From Candidatus Jordarchaeia archaeon (lineage in GTDB: Archaea; Asgardarchaeota; Jordiarchaeia; Jordiarchaeales; Freyrarchaeaceae): a stretch of 6,094 bases of DNA. Every line of letters begins with the position of its first letter. Position 1 is the first letter of the stretch. Positions 1 through 5,629 of this stretch are shown here, piece after piece. The notes under the pieces are model-generated. The model was not told the origin of the DNA, made no database searches, and was given only the letters and a program-made list of their open reading frames with translations. The stretch covers positions 1 through 6,094 of the forward strand of contig JAHAWR010000099.1 of the NCBI GenBank assembly GCA_018383835.1, written 5' to 3'. Both the position numbers and the translations under genes were made by a program.

Positions 1-226
1 AGTCGCCTATGATGCACGGCGTCACTCCAGCGTGAACAGAGCAGTTGTCCTGTATGTTGGAGTACCTTCCTATTTTTATTGATGAAAGATCGCCTCTCAC
101 CACGGCATAGTCGAATATAGCCGACCCCTCACCCAGCTCGACATCCCCCGAAACAAAGGCGTTCGGGCTCACATAAGAATCAGGGTGGATCTTCGGGGCC
201 TTGCCAAGATACTCAACCACAGGCAT
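1..226 (-). CDS. Gamma-carbonic-anhydrase-type hexapeptide-repeat protein, N-terminal part (cut by window edge)
   Basis: The reading frame runs off the left edge of the window, so only about 75 N-terminal residues are visible. The protein starts MPVVEYLGKAPKIHP and carries the left-handed beta-helix pattern of the gamma-carbonic anhydrase/PaaY/CaiE family. The segments AVVRGDLSSIKIG and NIQDNCSVH contain the Arg-Gly-Asp, the Gln-Asp pair and the first metal-binding His of Cam-type enzymes; the other two His ligands would lie outside the window. I chose the ATG at 226 because a strong Shine-Dalgarno (GGGAGGGT, 231-238) ends 4 nt before it; an in-frame ATG at 244 lies upstream of that site. Members are either zinc/iron carbonic anhydrases or, in the PaaY and CaiE branches, proteins tied to acyl-CoA metabolism. 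The neighbouring acyl-CoA genes make the second option worth considering, but the visible residues do not decide it. Confidence 0.88.
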   Translation of the reverse strand, partial: MPVVEYLGKAPKIHPDSYVSPNAFVSGDVELGEGSAIFDYAVVRGDLSSIKIGRYSNIQDNCSVHAGVTPCIIGD

Positions 227-269
227 GTAGACCCTCCCACGCATTCGCTGACCAAGATACAAACTAAAC

Positions 270-282
270 CACAAATAAGCTT
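270..282 (-). promoter_or_regulatory. TATA-like box for the hexapeptide-protein gene
   Basis: On the minus strand CTTATTTG (272-279) follows a purine-rich GGGAAAG that could serve as BRE. A start site about 27 nt downstream (near 249) would give a leader of roughly 23 nt containing the GGGAGGGT site before the ATG at 226. The spacing fits, but the box is an imperfect match. Confidence 0.4.
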
Positions 283-426
283 TCCCTTCAGGTTTAGCAG
301 CAAACAAGCTAATTTGCAACTAAGAGATCCACGGGTGCGTGAAGGCCAAAAATTAATTGGGCAATTGTCATAGCGGCCACGCTGGGACACCCGAACCCCC
401 GCTCCAGGCTCCAACCATTTTCCTGT

Positions 427-1218
427 TTACTTTGGAGTTATCCCTGTGAACTTTTGTGGTGGTGTCTTCTTTTTCTCTAGGAAGTTTTTGCTTCTCTGCT
501 TGAACTCCTCGGTTGCCCACACCATTGCTGTCACGTCTCTTGCGAGCTGCCAGTTGAGCATTGCCAGGTCGGTCCAGAACTTGAGGCTGGACTTGACGAC
601 CCTGAAGGCTTGGGGGCTTGCTCTCTCAACAACCTCTAATGCGAGCTTCTCCGCCTCTTTTTCGACTTCGCCGTCCTCCACCACCCTGTTTACTAAGCCT
701 AGCTCGTATGCCTCTTGTGCTGTCAAGAGCTTCGCAGTGAGCAGGAGCTCCCTAGCCCTCTTCTCTCCAATTATCAAGGGGAGGAGCTGGACCCCGCCTC
801 CCAGCGCCGTTGATCCGACGGATATTTCCGGCTGCCCCAGCTTAGCGGACTTTCCGGCAACCACGAGGTCGCACATCATAACTAGCTCGTGGCCAGCTGC
901 AACGCAGACACCCTTCACGCCAGCTATAACTGGCTTCCCTGTTTCCCTGATGAGCTCAACGAGCCTCCGGTAGGCGCTCTGCCATCTTAGCCCAGCTTCG
1001 AAGTCGCCTCTCACCAGCTCATTCAGGTCAGCGCCCGCGCAGAAGTCTTTTCCCTCGCTCGTAAGAATCACGGCGCTCACCTCGCAGTCTCTGTCCGCCT
1101 CCACGAAAGCCTCACATAGCTCACTTAGGATGGAGGTGTTTAGGAGGCATGGCCTGTCCCGGTATGCTATTTTAACCCAGGCCACGCAGCCTCTTTTTTC
1201 CAGTTTCACCTGATTCAA
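427..1218 (-). CDS. Enoyl-CoA hydratase/isomerase (crotonase) family protein
   Basis: This 263-residue protein has the usual single-domain crotonase length. The first oxyanion-hole segment is FCAGADL (59-65), the second is CVAAGHELVMMCD (105-117), and LGQPEISVG follows at 127-135. The two Glu residues used for water addition in rat mitochondrial enoyl-CoA hydratase (E144 and E164) align with E111 and E131, so hydratase chemistry is plausible. The position equivalent to oxyanion Gly141 is Ala108; the hydrogen bond comes from backbone NH, so this need not abolish activity. The start is TTG at 1218 with GGTGA (1225-1229) 6 nt upstream. That TTG overlaps the TGA of the preceding 3-hydroxyacyl-CoA dehydrogenase by 4 nt (TTGA), which indicates translational coupling. 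Together the two could convert enoyl-CoA to 3-oxoacyl-CoA, or run in reverse. The exact substrate cannot be read from the sequence; other crotonase activities remain possible. Confidence 0.93.
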   Translation of the reverse strand: MNQVKLEKRGCVAWVKIAYRDRPCLLNTSILSELCEAFVEADRDCEVSAVILTSEGKDFCAGADLNELVRGDFEAGLRWQSAYRRLVELIRETGKPVIAGVKGVCVAAGHELVMMCDLVVAGKSAKLGQPEISVGSTALGGGVQLLPLIIGEKRARELLLTAKLLTAQEAYELGLVNRVVEDGEVEKEAEKLALEVVERASPQAFRVVKSSLKFWTDLAMLNWQLARDVTAMVWATEEFKQRSKNFLEKKKTPPQKFTGITPK

Positions 1219-2132
1219 CGATCTTCACCCCGTTTGACTCCGAAGTACTCGTACCATCCGCCCCTGCTTCCAGGGTTAAACTTCGGGTCTCCAATGTAGC
1301 CCGAGACTACCAGTTTTTTGAGGGTGACCGGAGGAGCGTAGCGCTTTTCCCGCGTCTCCCTGTAAATGTATTCGCTGACTTGGAGGGCTGTGTGGAGCCC
1401 TGTAAAGTCCATTAGTTCGAATGGGCCCATTGGGAAGCCGAATGCTAGCTTGCACATCTCGTCTATCTCCCTCACGCCCGCCACGCCGGCCTCGAAGAGC
1501 CTCACGGCCTCCATCAGCCAGCACATCATGAACCTCGTCGTGAAGAAGCCTGGCACATCCTTTGCTTCAATTGGCGTCTTCCCCAGGCTTTTTGCCAGCT
1601 CTACAGTCAACTTGAAGGTCTCGTCCGAGGTCAGAGCACCCCTCACTATTTCCAGCAGCCTCATCACCGGAGGCGGATTAAACCAGTGCATTCCTATAAA
1701 CCTGTCCTTCCTCTTTACCGACGACGCCAAATCGCTGATCATTATGGCTGAGGTGTTTGAGGCGAAGACAACATCCTCCCTGCATATGGCGTCCAGTTTA
1801 GAGAAAGTCCTCTTCTTCACCTCGCCATCCTCAGGAACGGCCTCGATGACGAAGTCGACTCCACTGAAAGACTGCATAGACGTCGTAGTCCTAATTCTAT
1901 CCATTATCCTGTCAACTTCCTTGGGTGTGAGCCATCCTTTCTCGACCAGCTTCTCCAAGCCAAACGGACCCGACCTTACCAGGCTCAAAGCCCTTTTGAG
2001 CGTCTCCTCGCTCCTGCTAAACAGGAGGACGTCGTAGCCGCTCCTAGCGCAAACTTGGGCGATACCATGCCCAACAGCTCCCGCCCCGAGAACTCCTATA
2101 ACTTTAATGTTGCCCACATCCACGAAGAGCAC
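1215..2132 (-). CDS. 3-hydroxyacyl-CoA dehydrogenase
   Basis: An NAD(P)-dependent dehydrogenase of about 305 residues, oxidising 3-hydroxyacyl-CoA to 3-oxoacyl-CoA, with the normal two-domain single-function length. With the start used here, the Rossmann motif GAGAVG is at 16-21. The catalytic region has SNTSAI (125-130), GMHWFNP (147-153, catalytic His149) and LLEIV (159-163, Glu161). The residue equivalent to human Asn208 is Thr199 in PGFFTTR, an unusual change. After the second beta strand the sequence is LLFSRS rather than the common Asp-ended NAD motif. The C-terminal domain (KDVPGF onward, with FPMGPFELMDFTGLHT) is typical. The GTG at 2132 is preferred because AGGAG (2139-2143) sits 6 nt upstream. 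The frame stays open to a TTG at 2162, and a GTG at 2123 is also possible. It is the first gene of a two-gene operon with the crotonase. Confidence 0.92.
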   Translation of the reverse strand: MLFVDVGNIKVIGVLGAGAVGHGIAQVCARSGYDVLLFSRSEETLKRALSLVRSGPFGLEKLVEKGWLTPKEVDRIMDRIRTTTSMQSFSGVDFVIEAVPEDGEVKKRTFSKLDAICREDVVFASNTSAIMISDLASSVKRKDRFIGMHWFNPPPVMRLLEIVRGALTSDETFKLTVELAKSLGKTPIEAKDVPGFFTTRFMMCWLMEAVRLFEAGVAGVREIDEMCKLAFGFPMGPFELMDFTGLHTALQVSEYIYRETREKRYAPPVTLKKLVVSGYIGDPKFNPGSRGGWYEYFGVKRGEDR

Positions 2133-2170
2133 CCCCCACTCCTGACCATAACTAAAAGACAAAAAAGCGT

Positions 2171-2203
2171 TACTGTGACCGTTTTACCGGAAAATTCACA
2201 GTA
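2171..2203. promoter_or_regulatory. Inverted repeat, possible operator of the dehydrogenase-hydratase operon
   Basis: TACTGTGA (2171-2178) and TCACAGTA (2196-2203) form a perfect 8-bp inverted repeat around 17 bp, and the spacer itself contains TTTT-ACCGG-AAAA. It lies about 40 bp upstream of the dehydrogenase start and just upstream of T-rich TATA-like stretches (about 2150-2168 on the minus strand). That is where an archaeal repressor could block TBP/TFB. The arms sit about 2.5 helical turns apart, centre to centre. A regulator is inferred; none is encoded next to it apart from the mobile-element HTH gene. Confidence 0.4.
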
Positions 2204-2408
2204 GTGGCTACTTGTTGAGGAGCATTGAATAATAAAGAACCCAAAAAGGGGACATTAAAAGTGGGGGGTCCGAGGTTGAATGGTTTGGTGGCTTAGCCTG
2301 CGTAATGGTGAATAATACTTGTGGCTGGATGGAAATGGCTGAGTATAAATTAGGGGGCAGGGGCCTTCAAAGATGATTTCTGGGTGCAGTGCGTCATGCG
2401 TGGGTTCT

Positions 2409-2459
2409 GAGCTAAGTAGGGGCACATAGAGGTTTGCTACTTTCATCCCTACTCAGCCC
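2409..2459 (-). ncRNA. Hairpin over the tnpB stop codon; candidate omega-RNA / right-end structure
   Basis: Read on the minus strand, GGGCTGAGTAGGG (2447-2459) pairs with CCCTACTTAGCTC (2409-2421). That is 13 pairs with two G-U wobbles and a 25-nt loop, and the tnpB stop codon (2412-2414) lies inside the 3' arm. A second small stem, GGGCT...AGCCC, lies just upstream within the coding region (about 2480-2496). TnpB proteins of this family use an RNA made from the 3' end of their own gene and the element's right end. A stable structure here fits that role, and the following host sequence (below about 2409) would be the guide. The boundaries are inferred. Confidence 0.4.
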
Positions 2460-3556
2460 TTCCCTCTCAAGTTCATCGAGGGCTTTCGGGGAGCCCATTC
2501 CCCACATCTGAAGATTCAAGACTGCGACAATGTCTCTATCCATTACTAAGATACAGTTTTCGCACTTCATCAACCTGCCCTCATAGGCTACCATGTGGCC
2601 AGGGCAGAGAGGGCAAGTCTTCGATGAGTTTTTAGGATCAACGTATCTAACATCCAATCCGAGCCACTTAAGCTTGTATTCGAGCATGAACTGAAAAGTT
2701 CGAGCGTTCCACTTCGAGAGCTTCCTGTTCATCTCTTTTGAGCCGTTGAGAACGTTATCCTTTATTCCCTTCAGATCCTCAAGAATTGCTCCACAATTAT
2801 TCTCTTTCAGCTCTCTTGCTATTTGCGTGGTGAGCTTGTGCAGAAAGTTCTTAGCTCTATTTTTCTCACGCTCAGAATACTTCTCAAGGAGCTTTTTCGA
2901 GGTCTTTGGCTTATACTTGGCAAGCTTCTGGATTCTCTGCCCTTTGACCTCGTAAGTTCTGTGAATGTGGTAAAGCTGTCTCAAATCGTAGCGCTTGATT
3001 TCTCCATCGACAAAAGCGGTTAGGTTTGTCAAGTTCACGTCGAAAGAAGCCCATTTCTCAGCATTTGGCTCGACATCTTTCTTGACTGTGATTATCAGCT
3101 CGTTTTCCGTCATAAGAACTCCGCCTACTCTGTCGAAGTCTTTTGGAATCCATGGATACTTGCTCAGATCGACTTCGAGATGCTTTTTCCGTGGCTCGAT
3201 GCTCACCTTCAAGACTCCATTCCTAAAGCTGATCAGAGTGCTTTTAACATAAACTGTCCTCTTCGTTATCTCTGGTTTTTTCTTTACTTTTCCTCTGTTG
3301 TATAGCTTTATCCACCCTTCAACGAGACCTATAACAGAATTTATTGCTGAATCAACATAGTGCTTCGAAAATTTCCAGTCTTTCAGCAACTTGTCTCTAA
3401 GCTTTTTTCTGTCTTTGTAAACTTTAAATGAGCTTTCTTCGAGATCTCGACGTAAGAGAAAATGAATTCCAAAGCTTTCTTCTTAACTAAAAAATAGGCT
3501 TCGATCAAATTTTTCGGGGTGTCTATCGGGATTCTGTAGATTTTAATTGCTTCCAT
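2412..3556 (-). CDS. tnpB: TnpB RNA-guided nuclease of IS607/IS605 type, frameshifted near the N-terminus
   Basis: TnpB is the transposon-encoded RNA-guided DNA nuclease related to Cas12. The ATG at 3556 opens a frame (MEAIKIYRIPIDTPKNLIEA) that continues for 51 codons to about 3404, then hits a stop at 3383-3385. The rest lies in the -1 frame, to the stop at 2412-2414. The join is a run of six A's on the minus strand (3403-3408). One added A, or a -1 slip there, gives ...HLKFTKTEK-KLRDKLLKDW and a protein of about 381 residues, normal for the family. In that numbering the RuvC residues are Asp173 (ASFDVNLTN), Glu260 (ILEDLKG) and Asp342 (MDRDIVA), with zinc-binding CPLC (315-318) and CENC (332-335). 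All key residues are present, so the C-terminal part looks functional. The ATG overlaps the HTH gene by 34 nt. An annotation starting at TTG 3389 would miss the N-terminus. Confidence 0.9.
3403..3408 (-). other. Six-A run where the two tnpB frames meet
   Basis: In the upstream frame the codons read GAA AAA AGC; after a -1 slip of the Lys codon on AAAAAA they read GAA AAA AAG CTT. This is the only point at which both frames give convincing family sequence on either side. It could be a point deletion, a sequencing error in a homopolymer, or a site of ribosomal or transcriptional slippage. Confidence 0.6.
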
Positions 3557-3720
3557 ATTCGCTCAACTTCACTCTTCGGGTAGCGAAGCTTTCCAGTTGG
3601 AAGTTTAACAGCTTTTATTAGCCCTCTCTTCTGCCATTGCCATAGAGTCTTAACAGTAATGTTAAACATTTTAGCGACATCTTTTGGTTTAAGTAGTTCA
3701 TCATACTCCTCGTTCATCAT
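3523..3720 (-). CDS. MerR-like helix-turn-helix protein, resembling the N-terminus of IS607 TnpA
   Basis: A short DNA-binding protein (65 residues from this start) whose body, KPKDVAKMFNITVKTLWQWQ followed by RGLIKAVKLPTGKLRYPKSEVERIW, is the excisionase/MerR-type winged HTH found at the start of IS607-family serine transposases. In those proteins a catalytic domain with a YARVSS-like motif follows directly. Here the frame ends in KSTESR and tnpB begins, so the recombinase has been lost or was never there. I favour the ATG at 3720 (or the adjacent one at 3717) over 3738. The TATA box at 3742-3750 would start transcription near 3720, and no Shine-Dalgarno is visible, so the message is probably leaderless. 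Its 3' end overlaps tnpB by 34 nt, implying co-expression. It may bind element ends or regulate the cassette; this is inference. Confidence 0.8.
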   Translation of the reverse strand: MMNEEYDELLKPKDVAKMFNITVKTLWQWQKRGLIKAVKLPTGKLRYPKSEVERIWKQLKSTESR

Positions 3721-3739
3721 AAAGATATTAGTAACCATT

Positions 3740-3752
3740 CGATATATAAACC
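3740..3752 (-). promoter_or_regulatory. TATA box of the HTH-tnpB cassette
   Basis: On the minus strand TTTATATAT (3742-3750) is a near-consensus archaeal TATA box preceded by purine-rich AAAAAGG (BRE-like). Its centre is about 26 bp from position 3720, where two consecutive ATG codons lie. Confidence 0.65.
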
Positions 3753-3806
3753 TTTTTACACAGAAACTGCTGACTACGGCGGCTCACTTCAGGGTTAGCT
3801 TCTACC

Positions 3807-4132
3807 GATTGCATGATTGGTTGCGGGGCGGTCAACTCGTCGGCTGGTCGAGGTAAGTAAATAGGGGACGCGCGGTGTGGCGAGGAGGGGTGTGGGGTTT
3901 TAGATTACTCTTGATGTCTTCCAGGTTTTCAGCGCTACGTCTAGTTCCTTGTGTTCCTTCGCGGCTTCTTCTAGCGGTATCCCCTTCATGGTTGCTTCTA
4001 TTGCTTGTCTGAAGGCCATGGCGCCTGCTCTGGGGCCTTGCGGGTGGGCGTGTATTCCGCCCCCTACGCCTATGACTATGTCTGGTCCGAGGTCGAGGAC
4101 GAGGAGGGGCACGTGTGACGGTATTATTCCCC
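3807..4132. repeat. Direct repeat, copy 1 (326 bp)
   Basis: It is identical base for base, by eye, to 4144-4469, at an offset of 337 bp. It contains the last 76 codons of the RuBisCO-like gene, its stop codon and 93 bp of downstream sequence. The copies are separated by 11 bp (GTTGGGTTCGA, 4133-4143) that match neither outer flank. No divergence means a recent duplication or an assembly artefact. Confidence 0.95.
3900..4132 (-). pseudogene. Headless duplicate of the RuBisCO-like protein C-terminus
   Basis: This encodes 76 residues from GIIPSHVPLL to KTWKTSRVI, identical to the end of the full gene at 4237-5547. It includes the GVGGGIHAHPQGP phosphate-binding loop but none of the catalytic lysines. 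The open frame can be extended to a TTG at 4172, adding 14 unrelated residues from the 3' flank of the other copy. There is no sign that it is a real gene. It cannot fold into the RuBisCO barrel alone. Confidence 0.85.
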
Positions 4133-4143
4133 GTTGGGTTCGA

Positions 4144-4469
4144 GATTGCATGATTGGTTGCGGGGCGGTCAACTCGTCGGCTGGTCGAGGTAAGTAAATA
4201 GGGGACGCGCGGTGTGGCGAGGAGGGGTGTGGGGTTTTAGATTACTCTTGATGTCTTCCAGGTTTTCAGCGCTACGTCTAGTTCCTTGTGTTCCTTCGCG
4301 GCTTCTTCTAGCGGTATCCCCTTCATGGTTGCTTCTATTGCTTGTCTGAAGGCCATGGCGCCTGCTCTGGGGCCTTGCGGGTGGGCGTGTATTCCGCCCC
4401 CTACGCCTATGACTATGTCTGGTCCGAGGTCGAGGACGAGGAGGGGCACGTGTGACGGTATTATTCCCC
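4144..4469. repeat. Direct repeat, copy 2 (326 bp), inside the intact gene
   Basis: This is the parental copy: it is continuous with the complete RuBisCO-like reading frame. It covers codons from about 361 to the end plus 93 bp beyond the stop. Recombination between the copies would delete 337 bp without harming the gene. Confidence 0.95.
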
Positions 4470-5547
4470 CCGACGGCATTGGGAAGACCTTTCTCAGGTG
4501 GTATAGCGGGTACCTTAGCTCTTTAGCTATTCTGATGTAGCTTTCGCGCAGGAATGGAGCTTTACCGTATGGGGCAGGGTAGACTACTATGTCCGCCCCG
4601 GCGATCCTTGGAAACTTGCCCATGATCAGGTGGGAGCTCAGACCGTACTCCGGTGCCATGTATATCGCGCCTGTAAAGTCGGGTAGGTGGGCCAGTATTG
4701 GAACGTTTATGCTCGGATCCTCGGCTAGGTCTCTCAGTGTTTCGAACCCAACGGGGACGGCGTCGACCATTAGGGCGTTGCCCCCCAGCTCTATCACACG
4801 GTCGGCGAGCTCTAAGACGCGTGACGGCCTGTCGGTTATGTTGACGGTGTACAGCGTCTTCTCTCCCTTCTCTTCGTTAGCCTTGTCTATTGCTTCCATG
4901 AACTTGACGACCCTGTCCTCAACCCTGTTGAGTTCCATGTCTGCCAGCAGCTCGTCGTCCTTGATTATGTCGACTCCGCCGGCAGCAGCCTCATACGCCA
5001 GCTCAGCCCCTATATCCGGAGGGGAGTAGACGCAAGGCTTTATCATGTTGTTTACAAGGGGCCTATCCTTGACACCTAGAATCTTTCTGACGCCCTCTAT
5101 TCCAAACTTCGCCCCCTTAAACCCTTCAATGAACTTTCGGGGGAAAGCTATGTCGAGGAGCTTTATTTTTCCTCCCGCTAGTATGTTGCCCGCCACCGTG
5201 GCAAGCAACACTGGGAATTGGGAGCCACACAGGTTCAACACTGGAAAAGCGATTTGAATAATGTATTGCCGCTCCTCAACGCCCTTAGGGAGAGACCACT
5301 GGTAAGCCGGGGCTTCATAGACCCCAATAACTCTAGCAGCGTGCTTCCGCTTCACTTCAGGCGTCTCCTTCGGCACAGGAGTCCACGTTCCTGTGCTCTG
5401 CTCTATGGCGGCAGCCTGAGCAATGATGTTCGCATCCAAGCCAGCCGGAAGCGAAACATAATACGTCGCAACAACGTACTCGTCCGGGTCAAACCCCTCA
5501 GGAAGTGCCTCGGGAGCATCAAGATACTCATACTTGAAGCCACCCAA
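4237..5547 (-). CDS. RuBisCO-like protein (type IV-like, divergent large-subunit fold)
   Basis: A 436-residue protein with the RuBisCO large-subunit layout: an N-terminal alpha/beta domain to about residue 135, then a TIM barrel. Kept from true RuBisCO are the N-terminal IEQSTGTWT (Glu49, Thr54, equivalent to E60 and T65) and Lys170 (K175). Also kept are the metal-site IIKDDE with Lys196, Asp198 and Glu199 (K201, D203, E204), His287 (H294), Lys329 (K334), PSGGI (Ser359) and GVGGG (381-385). Changed are K177 to Cys172 (IKPCVYS), R295 to Leu288 (AHLPDF) and the loop-6 H327 region to VVYPAPYGK. These losses argue against carboxylation and for an enolase- or isomerase-like role on a phosphorylated sugar, as known for other type IV proteins; the substrate is unknown. 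The start is TTG at 5547, the most upstream possible since an in-frame TAG lies two codons before. AGGTGGTG (5555-5562) ends 7 nt before it. It is transcribed from its own TATA box. Confidence 0.9.
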   Translation of the reverse strand: MGGFKYEYLDAPEALPEGFDPDEYVVATYYVSLPAGLDANIIAQAAAIEQSTGTWTPVPKETPEVKRKHAARVIGVYEAPAYQWSLPKGVEERQYIIQIAFPVLNLCGSQFPVLLATVAGNILAGGKIKLLDIAFPRKFIEGFKGAKFGIEGVRKILGVKDRPLVNNMIKPCVYSPPDIGAELAYEAAAGGVDIIKDDELLADMELNRVEDRVVKFMEAIDKANEEKGEKTLYTVNITDRPSRVLELADRVIELGGNALMVDAVPVGFETLRDLAEDPSINVPILAHLPDFTGAIYMAPEYGLSSHLIMGKFPRIAGADIVVYPAPYGKAPFLRESYIRIAKELRYPLYHLRKVFPMPSGGIIPSHVPLLVLDLGPDIVIGVGGGIHAHPQGPRAGAMAFRQAIEATMKGIPLEEAAKEHKELDVALKTWKTSRVI

Positions 5548-5598
5548 CCTCTAACACCACCTACATACCGGAAGTCCCAGTACTTAGTGAGCGCTCTA

Positions 5599-5612
5599 AC
5601 ATATAAATATGC
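5599..5612 (-). promoter_or_regulatory. TATA box of the RuBisCO-like gene
   Basis: On the minus strand CATATTTATATG is a good archaeal TATA box. A start site about 27 nt downstream (near 5579) would give a leader of about 32 nt that includes the AGGTGGTG site before the TTG start. Confidence 0.6.
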
Positions 5613-5629
5613 CGAAAACTAAACGAGGC

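Larger units (their letters stand above)
2400..3760 (-). mobile_element. IS607/IS605-type TnpB cassette without a recognisable transposase domain
   Basis: The element holds a MerR-like HTH gene and an overlapping tnpB, both on the minus strand and visibly A/T-richer than the flanking metabolic genes. The right end is placed near the hairpin over the tnpB stop. The left end is placed just upstream of the HTH gene's TATA box. Exact ends are approximate because this family makes no target-site duplication and I found no clear terminal repeats. The serine recombinase domain of IS607 TnpA is absent, and no HUH (Y1) TnpA is present, so the element would depend on a helper in trans or be immobile. 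Confidence 0.62.

Noticed and set aside
343..362. Weak hairpin plus five T's on the minus strand, a possible terminator of the crotonase operon
   Set aside because: The stem is only four or five pairs and A/T-rich, and the T-run is too short to call with confidence.
330..425. A G/C-rich stretch with a TTCGGGT segment resembling a tRNA T-arm on the minus strand
   Set aside because: No matching 7-bp acceptor strand, D-arm or anticodon arm could be placed at the right distances.
446..973. Long plus-strand open frame opposite the crotonase
   Set aside because: Ser-rich composition typical of the antisense of a real gene, with no motif; the minus-strand gene explains the region. The same applies to the plus-strand frames at 1366-2037 and 4589-5029.
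2340..2356. TATA-like AATTTATAC on the minus strand (TATAAATT on the plus strand)
   Set aside because: No start codon or gene lies at a suitable distance on either strand; a start near 2320 would leave a leader of about 190 nt to the dehydrogenase.
2255..2446. 63-residue minus-strand open frame overlapping the tnpB 3' end
   Set aside because: It has no family resemblance and lies across the hairpin and intergenic sequence; best read as non-coding.
3900..4172. 90-residue open frame taken as an independent gene
   Set aside because: Its first 14 codons are flank sequence of the other repeat copy and the remainder is an identical RuBisCO-like tail; treated as a duplication remnant.
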